Shown here piece by piece: positions 1 through 7,187 of a stretch of 9,357 nt of DNA. Numbering within the stretch: position 1 is the stretch's first letter; each line of letters begins with the position of its first letter. The stretch is from assembly GCA_929200335.1 (NCBI GenBank), contig CAKMZG010000054.1, forward strand, positions 1 through 9,357, in the 5' to 3' direction. Under the pieces are notes generated by a model. The model saw only the letters and a list, made by a program, of their open reading frames with translations. It was not told where the DNA came from and searched no databases. The stretch is from an uncultured Alphaproteobacteria bacterium (lineage in GTDB: Bacteria > Pseudomonadota > Alphaproteobacteria > Rhizobiales > Rhizobiaceae). Both the position numbers and the translations under genes were made by a program.

Positions 1-519
1 GTTATTGATCAATTCCATAATAAGAACTGTTTTACCAACACCGGCACCACCGAACAGACCAATTTTACCACCTTTTGCATATGGTGCTAGAAGGTCAACA
101 ACTTTAATACCAGTTGCCAAGATTTCAGATTCTGTTGATTGCTCAACATAGGCTGGTGCTTCTTGGTGGATACCACGTCTTGCTTCAGTCTCAATAGGGC
201 CTGCTTCATCAACAGGTTCACCGATCACATTCATGATACGACCCAATGTTTCTTTACCAACTGGTACAGAAATTGGCTCACCATTATCGGTTACCTCTTG
301 ACCACGAACCAACCCTTCGGTTGAATCCATAGCAATGGTACGTACAGTGTTTTCACCCAAATGCTGAGCAACTTCTAACACCAAACGGTTACCGTTGTTT
401 GTCGTTTCCAATGCGTTCAAAATCGCAGGTAAATCTCCTTCGAATTGAACGTCTACCACAGCGCCGATAACCTGTGATATTTTACCAACTTGCCCTTTTG
501 GGGCCGCAGCTTTTGCCAT
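1..519 (-). CDS. atpD: ATP synthase F1 subunit beta (5' part, cut by window edge)
   Basis: This is the N-terminal 173 codons of the catalytic beta subunit of F1Fo ATP synthase; the gene runs off the left edge in frame with no stop. It starts at the ATG at 519 (MAKAAAPKGQVGK), with an AAAGG ribosome site a few bases upstream. The visible part holds the beta-barrel domain (about 8-85) and the start of the nucleotide-binding domain, with the P-loop GGAGVGKT at residues 157-164 that binds ATP phosphates in the catalytic site. A full beta subunit is usually about 470-480 residues, so roughly a third is here. It lies 17 bp downstream of the atpG stop and should be co-translated in the same operon. 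No defect is visible in this part. Confidence 0.98.
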   Translation of the reverse strand, partial: MAKAAAPKGQVGKISQVIGAVVDVQFEGDLPAILNALETTNNGNRLVLEVAQHLGENTVRTIAMDSTEGLVRGQEVTDNGEPISVPVGKETLGRIMNVIGEPVDEAGPIETEARRGIHQEAPAYVEQSTESEILATGIKVVDLLAPYAKGGKIGLFGGAGVGKTVLIMELINN

Positions 520-536
520 CGTCTTACCTTTCAACC

Positions 537-1427
537 TCAGAGCGCTTCCGCGCCAGAAATGATTTCAATCAGTTCTTTAGTAATTTGAGCTTGACGCTGA
601 CGGTTAAAGGTCAGTGTCAATTTATCAATCATCTCGCCAGCATTACGCGTAGCGTTATCCATTGCAGACATACGTGCCCCCTGTTCAGAAGCACCATTTT
701 CTAACAATGCGCGGAAAATTTGAACAGAAATATTGCGCGGCAATAGATCAGACAAAATTTCTTCTTCACTTGGCTCATAATCATACATTAAAGATGCGCT
801 ATCAGCTTCCGCTTCAGCACCATCTTCTTTTTTAATACTTGCAGGAATAATTTGCTGCGCAGTTGGGATTTGGTTAATCACAGACTTAAATTCAGAATAG
901 AATAAAGTCGCAACATCAAATTCACCTGCTTCAAACATCTCCAGCAGTTTTTTGCCAACGCCATCAGCATGCTGGAAAGCGATTGCTTTAACTTCACGAA
1001 AATCAATCGTATCAAGCATGATAGATTTGAATTCCATACGAAGTGCATCAGCACCTTTCTTACCAACACAAAGAATTTTAACATCCTTGCCCTCGCTCAT
1101 CAATTTGCGTGCATGATCACGTGCCATGCGAGCAATTGAAGAGTTAAAGCCGCCGCAAAGTCCACGCTCTGCAGTTGCAACAACCAAGAGATGAGTATTA
1201 TCTTTGCCATTACCAATCATCAACTGAGGTGCATCTTCACGCCCCTCCATTGCAGTGGAAATGTTAGACAGCACCGCATCCATACGTTGTGAGTAAGGAC
1301 GCGCAGCTTCCGCTGCCATTTGTGCACGACGCAATTTAGCCGCCGCCACCATTTGCATGGCTTTGGTGATTTTTTGCGTCGCTTTAACGGAAGCGATACG
1401 ATTTTGTAAATCTTTTAGACTGGCCAT
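537..1427 (-). CDS. atpG: ATP synthase F1 subunit gamma
   Basis: Encodes the 296-residue gamma subunit, the rotating central shaft of F1 that couples proton flow through Fo to catalysis in alpha3beta3. The N-terminal helix (LKDLQNRIASVKATQKITKA, residues 4-23) and the C-terminal helix form the coiled coil of the shaft. The C terminus carries the family signature from I282 to A295 (I-T-x-E-x2-E-x3-G-A-x-A). The segment ERGLCGGFNSS at about 87-97 is also typical. Length matches alphaproteobacterial members. The ATG start at 1427 is supported by the conserved MASLKDLQ start and a GGAG site about 11 bases upstream. It sits 29 bp behind atpA and 17 bp ahead of atpD. Confidence 0.98.
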   Translation of the reverse strand: MASLKDLQNRIASVKATQKITKAMQMVAAAKLRRAQMAAEAARPYSQRMDAVLSNISTAMEGREDAPQLMIGNGKDNTHLLVVATAERGLCGGFNSSIARMARDHARKLMSEGKDVKILCVGKKGADALRMEFKSIMLDTIDFREVKAIAFQHADGVGKKLLEMFEAGEFDVATLFYSEFKSVINQIPTAQQIIPASIKKEDGAEAEADSASLMYDYEPSEEEILSDLLPRNISVQIFRALLENGASEQGARMSAMDNATRNAGEMIDKLTLTFNRQRQAQITKELIEIISGAEAL

Positions 1428-1456
1428 TGTGGCATCCGTCTCCGCTAGGTTAACTC

Positions 1457-2986
1457 TTAAGAGAAGTTCTTGGCGAAAGCATCAATTGCTTTTGTCAATT
1501 TCTCTTTAATTTCATCACTTACAGCACCAGCATCGCGGATTTCATCCAACAAAGCTTGATGCTCTGAGCGCAATGCATTTAACAGACCTTGTTCAAAGCC
1601 ACCCACTTGGGAAACTTCAATAGTGTCAAGGTAACCGTTCACACCAGCGAAAATCACTGCAACTTGCTCTTCAGTTTTCAAAGGTGAGAATTGAGGTTGC
1701 TTTAACAATTCTGTCAAACGTGCACCACGGTTAAGAAGTTTTTGCGTTGAAGCATCCAAATCTGAACCAAACTGCGCAAATGCAGCCATCTCGCGATACT
1801 GAGCCAATTCACCTTTAATGGAACCAGCCACCTGTTTCATCGCTTTAATTTGAGCTGATGAACCCACGCGAGACACTGAAAGACCAACGTTAACAGCAGG
1901 ACGGATACCTTGGTTAAACAAATCTGTTTCCAAGAAAATCTGACCATCTGTAATAGAAATCACGTTAGTAGGAATAAACGCAGACACGTCATTACCTTGT
2001 GTTTCAATCACTGGAAGCGCAGTCATTGAACCTAGACCATTGTCTTCGTTCAATTTAGCAGAACGCTCAAGCAAGCGTGAGTGAAGATAGAAAACATCAC
2101 CAGGGTAAGCTTCACGCCCTGGTGGACGACGAAGTAGAAGTGACATTTGACGATAAGAAACAGCTTGTTTTGATAGATCATCATAACCAATCAAAGCATG
2201 CATTCCGTTATCGCGGAAATATTCGCCCATTGCAGAAGCAGCAAATGGTGCTAAGAATTGCATTGGAGCCGCATCAGATGCAGTTGCCGCAACGATGATT
2301 GAATATTCAAGCGCACCGCGCTCTTCCAATACTTTCACAAATTGCGCAACAGTTGAACGCTTTTGACCAACCGCAACATAGATACAATAAAGTTTATCGT
2401 CTTCTTTACCTGCATCATGAATTGGCTTCTGGTTCAAGAAAGTATCCAAAATGATTGCAGTCTTACCAGTTTGACGGTCACCAATAATCAACTCACGCTG
2501 ACCACGACCAACTGGGATAAGCGCATCCACTGACTTAAGGCCTGTAGACATTGGCTCATGCACAGACTTACGCGGGATAATACCAGGGGCTTTAACGTCC
2601 ACCTGAGAGCGTTTTTCTGATTTGATTGGGCCTTTACCATCAATTGGGTTACCCAAAGCATCAACCACACGACCTAGAAGCTCTTTACCAACTGGCACAT
2701 CCACGATGGCGCCGGTACGCTTAACCACATCACCTTCTTTAATGTCGCGGTCAGAACCGAAGATCACAACACCAACATTATCTGTTTCAAGGTTAAGCGC
2801 CATACCGCGAATACCACCAGGGAATTCGACCATTTCACCAGCCTGAACATTATCAAGGCCATACACACGAGCGATACCATCGCCCACTGATAGCACTTGC
2901 CCAACTTCGGAAACTTCCGCTTCCTTGCCAAAATTTTTGATTTGGTCTTTTAAAATTGCGGAAATTTCCGCAGCACGAATATCCAT
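1457..2986 (-). CDS. atpA: ATP synthase F1 subunit alpha
   Basis: Encodes the 509-residue alpha subunit, the non-catalytic nucleotide-binding partner of beta in the F1 hexamer. The P-loop GDRQTGKT is at residues 169-176 and the alpha/beta family signature PAVNVGLSVS is at 363-372. Arg373 directly follows it, the position of the arginine finger that reaches into the neighbouring catalytic site. The N-terminal helix that binds subunit delta and the barrel domain are intact, and full length matches the family. The start ATG at 2986 overlaps the atpH stop by one base (TAATG), and AGAGG upstream, inside the end of atpH, serves as the ribosome site. That junction suggests translational coupling of delta and alpha. 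Confidence 0.99.
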   Translation of the reverse strand: MDIRAAEISAILKDQIKNFGKEAEVSEVGQVLSVGDGIARVYGLDNVQAGEMVEFPGGIRGMALNLETDNVGVVIFGSDRDIKEGDVVKRTGAIVDVPVGKELLGRVVDALGNPIDGKGPIKSEKRSQVDVKAPGIIPRKSVHEPMSTGLKSVDALIPVGRGQRELIIGDRQTGKTAIILDTFLNQKPIHDAGKEDDKLYCIYVAVGQKRSTVAQFVKVLEERGALEYSIIVAATASDAAPMQFLAPFAASAMGEYFRDNGMHALIGYDDLSKQAVSYRQMSLLLRRPPGREAYPGDVFYLHSRLLERSAKLNEDNGLGSMTALPVIETQGNDVSAFIPTNVISITDGQIFLETDLFNQGIRPAVNVGLSVSRVGSSAQIKAMKQVAGSIKGELAQYREMAAFAQFGSDLDASTQKLLNRGARLTELLKQPQFSPLKTEEQVAVIFAGVNGYLDTIEVSQVGGFEQGLLNALRSEHQALLDEIRDAGAVSDEIKEKLTKAIDAFAKNFS

Positions 2987-3546
2987 TAGCCAACCTCTTT
3001 AAGTGACAGCTTAAGAGAAGAAAGTTTGGTACGAAGTGACGTGTCAATTTGGCGCGAGCCGATTTTCACAATCATACCACCGAGTATCGAAGGATCCAAC
3101 GTGACATCAAGTGCCACATCTTTACCCACAGCATCTTTCAATGCTGCTTTCAATTCTTTTTCTTGCGCAGCTGTTAATTTCTGCGCAACAGAAACCTCTG
3201 CAGTTACCTCACCATTGTGAGCAGCCAGCAAAGCTTTAAAACTTTTTAATATATCTGTTGCAACGAACAGACGTCTATTTTGTGCAATCACACGTAAGAA
3301 ATTAGCAACAAGACCATCCATTTTGGCCTTTTCTAAAATCTTATCAATTGCATTGAATTGCTCATCTCTGGAAAAAACAGGCGAACGCACGAGACGCATC
3401 AGCTCTTCATTACCCTGTAAAACCTCATCAAATTTGATCAGATCCTTTTCAACAACAGGTAATTTTTTCTCAGCTAAAGCAAGCTCGAATAGGGCTGAGG
3501 CATAGCGCTCAGCAACATTGGAAACATGTGTCGTATTATCTGCCAC
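2986..3546 (-). CDS. atpH: ATP synthase F1 subunit delta (OSCP), GTG start
   Basis: Encodes the 186-residue delta subunit, the stator piece that joins the top of F1 to the peripheral b/b' stalk. The N-terminal helical domain (VAERYASALFELA, residues 11-23) binds the alpha N terminus. The C-terminal part holds the family signature around LDVTLDPSILGGMIVKIGS (146-164) and ends in SRQIDTSLRTKLSSLKLSLK, close to what I recall of rhizobial delta subunits. The first codon is GTG; no upstream ATG fits, and the MADxT-like start is usual for the group. The ribosome site is modest (AGAGAAG). This is the first gene of the operon, with a promoter about 115 bp upstream. Confidence 0.97.
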   Translation of the reverse strand: MADNTTHVSNVAERYASALFELALAEKKLPVVEKDLIKFDEVLQGNEELMRLVRSPVFSRDEQFNAIDKILEKAKMDGLVANFLRVIAQNRRLFVATDILKSFKALLAAHNGEVTAEVSVAQKLTAAQEKELKAALKDAVGKDVALDVTLDPSILGGMIVKIGSRQIDTSLRTKLSSLKLSLKEVG

Positions 3547-3869
3547 AGGCCAAACTTCTCTTTTGCTTTACAATCAGGAATTTAAGTTACCCTTACCTAC
3601 ACAGTTATAAGATAAATATCAATCTTTAAACTCTACAAATTCAGACCCAAATCCCAGTTTCGGATTTTTTATAATGTTCAGATATTACCCCGTCAATCAA
3701 AAATGCAGTAAAAACTTCATAAAGATGACAGATTAAACCCAAGAACAGCGCACCCCTAGCACAGGCTTTTTACTAGCGCAACATCCCCTTGGCTGCCTTT
3801 TTGTACACATTTGTCGCATCCACAGGTTTTTATGAGGTTTTTCGTAAAATTTTTGATTAAAAAATATTT
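3547..3869. other. Intergenic gap between the membrane protein gene and atpH
   Basis: This 323-bp AT-rich gap holds the atp promoter and nothing else that I can support. No open frame of note, RNA gene or strong GC-rich hairpin followed by a T run is visible behind the stop of the membrane protein gene. Where trpE(G) transcription ends is therefore unclear; readthrough into the atp operon is possible. Confidence 0.6.
3668..3696 (-). promoter_or_regulatory. Promoter of the atpHAGD operon
   Basis: On the minus strand a -35 TTGACG (3691-3696) and a -10 TATAAA (3668-3673) are separated by exactly 17 bp, close to the sigma70 consensus. The predicted start is near 3661, giving a leader of about 115 nt before the GTG of atpH. 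No other pair as good is visible in the gap. The leader itself is AT-rich and I see no strong structure or known riboswitch in it. Confidence 0.7.
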
Positions 3870-4781
3870 TTAACCCCAAAAAACACCCAAAGGATATGAG
3901 ATCGCGCCAATTGCCAATAAACTCATCAAAAATTCAAAACATAGCGATGCAATTTGAAAGCGATTCCATGTTCTACCTACAACCATAGCAATAAGACGCG
4001 ATATTGCAGTAAAAAGCCACATGATAAGAAGCGCTGCAAAAATTTTGAATTGAGCGGATTTCAATTCATGACTATAGGCAAAACAACAAAATAGAATTGA
4101 GGCATAAAATGCTATGGTGGGTGATAAAGTAGATAGCCCCGACAGCCATTGTATGAACTTATTTTGATTTTGCTTGCATATTTCCAAATTAATCAGACCC
4201 AACAAGCCATTTGGTAGTACAATTGCCAAGCCTATGAATAAGGTGGGCACCAGCAGGCTTATATATAAGAATATATTCGTAGCCTTAAAGAATGGCGCTG
4301 GATTGCTACTATAGAAAGACCAAGCTTCAAGCACCAAGCTAAAATCAAACCATCCCCATTTATCAAAGCTGAGCCATGCAAAGCTAAGGCCAAATAGGCC
4401 CACTATAAAATTTTGTTTTATGCATGCCACATTGACCAACAGCAAAATTGCAACAATTCCCCAGCCATTGGCCAGCATTTGGTAGAATATTTTTTGATTG
4501 GCTATAAGCGCTAGCAAGGATAAGCCGATGATTGCACCACCATAACTGGCGCGCATTTCAATCATTGCATTTTTAAGGGCATTTTTAAGGGCATTTTTGG
4601 GCTGAAGCCCGAGAACCGCTAGACTTTTCTTGGTAAAAACTAGAAAAAATAATCCTATGACTAATGAGACGACTGAATAATAAAACAATGCATCATCATG
4701 GAAACTAGGCGTTACCAAATTTATTTCAGCCATATCTAAATCTGGCACCGCATCAAGATCAATTAAAGCATCGTCTTCCAA
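3870..4781 (-). CDS. Multi-pass membrane protein of unknown function, TTG start
   Basis: A 303-residue integral membrane protein that I do not firmly recognise. An acidic N-terminal tail (about 1-30) is followed by roughly eight hydrophobic segments near 32-52, 80-97, 106-121, 124-140, 168-190, 220-238, 246-268 and 275-298. The stretches RASYGGAIIGLSLL (77-90) and SRLIAMVVGRTWNRFQ (261-276) remind me of DUF4345-type membrane proteins, possibly two such units in tandem; this is a weak impression. The start is TTG, chosen because AGGAG lies 6 bases upstream and the next Met (residue 17) has no good site. The gene follows trpE(G) by 26 bp with no terminator between them, so they are probably co-transcribed. 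A 12-bp tandem repeat encodes KNALKNALKNA. Confidence 0.85.
   Translation of the reverse strand: MEDDALIDLDAVPDLDMAEINLVTPSFHDDALFYYSVVSLVIGLFFLVFTKKSLAVLGLQPKNALKNALKNAMIEMRASYGGAIIGLSLLALIANQKIFYQMLANGWGIVAILLLVNVACIKQNFIVGLFGLSFAWLSFDKWGWFDFSLVLEAWSFYSSNPAPFFKATNIFLYISLLVPTLFIGLAIVLPNGLLGLINLEICKQNQNKFIQWLSGLSTLSPTIAFYASILFCCFAYSHELKSAQFKIFAALLIMWLFTAISRLIAMVVGRTWNRFQIASLCFEFLMSLLAIGAISYPLGVFWG
4567..4598. repeat. 12-bp in-frame tandem repeat inside the membrane protein gene
   Basis: The unit gcatttttaagg occurs twice perfectly (4567-4578, 4579-4590), followed by a partial third copy (gcattttt, 4591-4598). Because the unit is 12 bp, copy-number changes add or remove four residues (Lys-Asn-Ala-Leu) without shifting the frame. 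It falls in the loop between the first two membrane segments. Confidence 0.9.
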
Positions 4782-4807
4782 AAACTGCTCCTAAGATTTA
4801 ATTTGCT

Positions 4808-6973
4808 CTATTTAGCTAAACTAGCCACTACATTTTCTAACATGCGCATACCTGCATCATGACCTAAGCTCATAATGGATTCAGGATGGAACTGAACCGC
4901 CATAATAGGCTCGCTCTTATGCTCAATACCCATGATAATACCATCTTCAGTTTCAGCTGTAACCGTAAAATCATCACTTAAATGCTCCATATCGGCATAA
5001 AGTGAGTGATAACGGCCGATGGTTAAGCGCTCATCAAGGCCGGAAAATACAGTGCCTGCATTTTTTATTGTAATGCGTGATGGCTTACCATGCATCGGCA
5101 GCTTTAATTGAGCAAGTTTGCCGCCATAGGCTTCAACGATAGCCTGTAAACCAAGGCATACACCAAAAATAGGTAAATCATGAGCACGCGCCAATTTAAT
5201 TGTATTTTCACAATTGAAATCTGAAGGACTTCCAGGACCGGGCGATAAAACAACCAAATCTGGACTAACCTCTTTTAACTGATCCTCATTGATAGGTGTT
5301 CTCAAGGTTACAACTTCAGCACCTGTTTGGCGGAAATAATTAGCTAATGTATGTACAAAACTATCCTCATGATCCACAAGCAGGATCTTTTTACCCTTAC
5401 CAACTTTATAGCCTAATCGGCCAGCACTCTCTGAATTCGGAGATTTTTCCCCGCGAATTGCCGCTATTAATGCAGATGCTTTAAGTTCGGTTTCTGCTTC
5501 TTCATCTTCTGGGATCGAATCATGCAACAAGGTTGCGCCAGCACGCACCTCAGCAATACCATCTTTAATGCGAATGGTACGAAGCGTCAGGCCTGTATTC
5601 ATATCACCATTGAAATGCATCATACCAATGGCACCGCCATACCAAGCTCTAGCGCTTTTTTCTTCCTGCTCAATAAAACGCATCGCCCATAGTTTTGGCG
5701 CACCCGTTACTGTAACCGCCCATGCATGGGATAAGAAACCATCAAAAGCATCCATATCTTGGCGTAAGCGCCCTTCGATATGATCAACCGTATGAATAAG
5801 GCGTGAATACATTTCAATTTGCCGACGACCAATCACCCGCACCGAACCTGCATCACAAACTCGAGATTTATCGTTCCTATCCACATCAGAACACATGGTT
5901 AGCTCTGATTCGTCTTTTTTTGAATTCAACAGCTTTAAAATTTGCTCACTATCAGCAATAGGGTCTTCACCACGCTTAATGGTGCCAGAAATTGGGCAAG
6001 TTTCAATGCGGCGGCCAGATACACGTATAAACATCTCAGGACTAGCACCCACAAGATATTCCTGCTCACCAAGATTGATGAAAAATGAATAGGGTGATGG
6101 ATTACTTGCCTTTAGGCGCTTAGAAATTTCACTTGGTGGCACATCACAACGCTCATAAAACATTTGCCCTGGCACAACCTCAAAGAGATCCCCGCGTTCA
6201 AAATGTGCCTTAGCTTTTTTAACCAAACGTGAATATTCCCCAACCTCATGGTCAGAGCGCGGCGGCACTTTATCACTATATTGAAAACGCGCACTAACCT
6301 CTTTGCGTTCCAAGCCTTTTGTAGATACCTCATCAAGGCTAAATTCGTAACGATGTATCCAAGCCTTAGCTGAATAATGATCCACAACCAATATTTCATC
6401 GGGCAAATAGAGCATTAAATCGCGTTGGGAGGCATCTCGTTGCTTCTTATATTCAATAGCTTCAAATTGAAATGCAAGATCATAACCGAAAGCGCCATAT
6501 AGACCTATATTTTCATCTTGATTGCTTTTGAAAAGGTCAACTATAGAACGTAATACAGAAAACACGGTCGGAATACGCGATCGCATCTCTTCCGTTACAA
6601 TGCCTTCAGGCTTTTTAACTTGAATCATGCATTTACTAACATCAGCTTCAATGCTGGCAATAGCTTCATGATTATTTAGAGCAGGTACGAGCATCTCTAA
6701 CAATGCCTCACCTCTCGCATTATAAGCCTCAATTACCATGGAACGCCCTTTAGCACTTACACCAAGGGGAGGATTCATAATGGCTGTGTCCCAACGGGTA
6801 TAACGGCCTGGCATTTCATAATTAGAAGAAAAAATTGCACCGCGCTTCTCATCCAATTGTGCGGTATAATCTGCAACTGCATCTTTATAAGGCACATCGC
6901 GATGCCCGCGTTCCACCCATACACCACCCTTGGTTACATATTCAAATTTCTGATCAGTTGTATTTTTGCTCAT
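4808..6973 (-). CDS. trpE(G): Anthranilate synthase, fused TrpE-TrpG
   Basis: A 721-residue fusion of both anthranilate synthase components, making anthranilate, pyruvate and glutamate from chorismate and glutamine, the first step of tryptophan synthesis in the cytosol. Residues 1 to about 235 are the component I N-terminal domain; SSNYEMPGRYTRWD (49-62) lies where the tryptophan feedback pocket would be expected. About 240-505 is the chorismate-binding domain, with PISGTIKRG (327-335) and SELTMCSDVDRNDKSRVC (356-373). After a short linker the class I glutamine amidotransferase occupies about 527-721, with SPGPGSP at 577-583 and catalytic Cys606, His696 and Glu698. All key residues are present. 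Length and motifs match the rhizobial TrpE(G) type. The start ATG at 6973 has a GGGA site 9 bases upstream. Expression is controlled by the trpL attenuator just upstream; no trpDC genes follow. Confidence 0.98.
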   Translation of the reverse strand: MSKNTTDQKFEYVTKGGVWVERGHRDVPYKDAVADYTAQLDEKRGAIFSSNYEMPGRYTRWDTAIMNPPLGVSAKGRSMVIEAYNARGEALLEMLVPALNNHEAIASIEADVSKCMIQVKKPEGIVTEEMRSRIPTVFSVLRSIVDLFKSNQDENIGLYGAFGYDLAFQFEAIEYKKQRDASQRDLMLYLPDEILVVDHYSAKAWIHRYEFSLDEVSTKGLERKEVSARFQYSDKVPPRSDHEVGEYSRLVKKAKAHFERGDLFEVVPGQMFYERCDVPPSEISKRLKASNPSPYSFFINLGEQEYLVGASPEMFIRVSGRRIETCPISGTIKRGEDPIADSEQILKLLNSKKDESELTMCSDVDRNDKSRVCDAGSVRVIGRRQIEMYSRLIHTVDHIEGRLRQDMDAFDGFLSHAWAVTVTGAPKLWAMRFIEQEEKSARAWYGGAIGMMHFNGDMNTGLTLRTIRIKDGIAEVRAGATLLHDSIPEDEEAETELKASALIAAIRGEKSPNSESAGRLGYKVGKGKKILLVDHEDSFVHTLANYFRQTGAEVVTLRTPINEDQLKEVSPDLVVLSPGPGSPSDFNCENTIKLARAHDLPIFGVCLGLQAIVEAYGGKLAQLKLPMHGKPSRITIKNAGTVFSGLDERLTIGRYHSLYADMEHLSDDFTVTAETEDGIIMGIEHKSEPIMAVQFHPESIMSLGHDAGMRMLENVVASLAK

Positions 6974-7024
6974 GATATTTGTTCCCAGTGATCATACTAA
7001 TTCTACTGCCCAAAAACCGACAAT

Positions 7025-7056
7025 AAAAAAACCGCCGGAATATCTCGCAGCGGTTT
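7025..7056 (-). terminator. trp attenuator terminator (3:4 hairpin)
   Basis: In the RNA, AAACCGCUG (7048-7056) pairs with CGGCGGUUU (7029-7037), nine pairs including one G-U, around a 10-nt loop. The 3' arm runs into a U tract, giving seven consecutive U. This is a complete intrinsic terminator in the trpE(G) leader, about 55 bp before the trpE(G) ATG. It would stop transcription when the leader peptide is translated without delay. Confidence 0.93.
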
Positions 7057-7088
7057 ACAAAAATTGTACACAGTTAAGCGCTCCGCTG
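7048..7088 (-). promoter_or_regulatory. trp antiterminator (2:3 pairing)
   Basis: CAGCGG (7083-7088) is fully complementary to CCGCUG (7048-7053), the 5' arm of the terminator. A small hairpin UACAA-UUU-UUGUA (7056-7068) lies inside the intervening loop and would stack in it. Forming this structure removes the terminator arm, so transcription reads into trpE(G). It is expected when the ribosome stalls at the Trp codons. Confidence 0.85.
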
Positions 7089-7100
7089 GTCTATAGCGAA
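7082..7100 (-). promoter_or_regulatory. trp leader 1:2 hairpin
   Basis: UUCGCU (7095-7100), which overlaps the Ile-Ser-Leu codons right after the three Trp codons, pairs with AGCGGA (7082-7087), six pairs with one G-U. This competes directly with the antiterminator for the AGCGG strand. A ribosome stalled on Trp codons would cover the 5' arm; one that has been released frees it. Together with the two other hairpins it completes the classical attenuation switch. Confidence 0.8.
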
Positions 7101-7135
7101 ATCCACCACCAATTTTGTACAAGTTTCTTATCCAT
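7091..7135 (-). CDS. trpL: trp operon leader peptide, three tandem Trp codons
   Basis: A 14-codon open frame reading MDKKLVQNWWWISL, ending in TAG. The three consecutive TGG codons (7103-7111) are the tryptophan sensor: when charged Trp-tRNA is scarce the ribosome stalls there and the downstream RNA folds into the antiterminator. The Sinorhizobium meliloti trpL peptide is likewise 14 residues with three adjacent Trp. There is no Shine-Dalgarno sequence before the ATG, and the promoter spacing puts transcription start at the ATG itself, as described for S. meliloti trpL. The position 118 bp upstream of the trpE(G) start and the flanking hairpins leave little doubt about the role. Confidence 0.96.
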   Translation of the reverse strand: MDKKLVQNWWWISL

Positions 7136-7141
7136 GGGGAA

Positions 7142-7170
7142 TAAATAGCCCTGATTTTGCAAAGACGCAA
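7142..7170 (-). promoter_or_regulatory. Promoter of trpL-trpE(G)
   Basis: On the minus strand a -35 TTGCGT (7165-7170, preceded by C, as is common in alphaproteobacteria) and a -10 TATTTA (7142-7147) are separated by 17 bp. Six bases separate the -10 from the A of the trpL ATG at 7135, so the predicted transcription start is that A. I see no TrpR-type operator overlapping it. Confidence 0.75.
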
Positions 7171-7187
7171 GCATTAAAATGAAAAGT

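Larger units (their letters stand above)
7024..7135 (-). ncRNA. Attenuated trp leader transcript (rnTrpL-like small RNA)
   Basis: When the attenuator terminates, an RNA of about 110 nt is released, from the trpL ATG to the U tract. In Sinorhizobium meliloti the equivalent RNA, rnTrpL, is stable and acts in trans on trpDC mRNA, and its peptide has been reported to act in trans as well. The sequence here shows that such an RNA should be made; that it acts in trans in this organism is inference by homology. Confidence 0.6.

Noticed and set aside
2077..2298. Plus-strand open frames antisense to atpA, such as this 73-codon one.
   Set aside because: They are reverse-strand shadows of strongly conserved codons with no start signals or recognisable product.
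3729..3780. Imperfect inverted repeat with GCGC ends as a terminator for the trpE(G) unit.
   Set aside because: Only four outer pairs and scattered inner ones, with no T run behind it on the minus strand.
3816..3826. DnaA-box-like gcatccacag in the gap before atpH, suggesting an origin.
   Set aside because: A single imperfect box without clustered copies or a DNA-unwinding region; not enough for an origin or DnaA control.
7064..7125. Two TTGTACA-type segments near trpL (and one at 3801) as TrpR-like operators.
   Set aside because: They lie downstream of the trpL start, are explained by leader codons and leader RNA stems, and lack the longer palindrome of a TrpR operator.
6966..7148. A 60-codon plus-strand open frame across the trpE(G) leader.
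   Set aside because: It is antisense to the trpL attenuator and the trpE(G) start, has no ribosome site, and its composition follows the leader structure.
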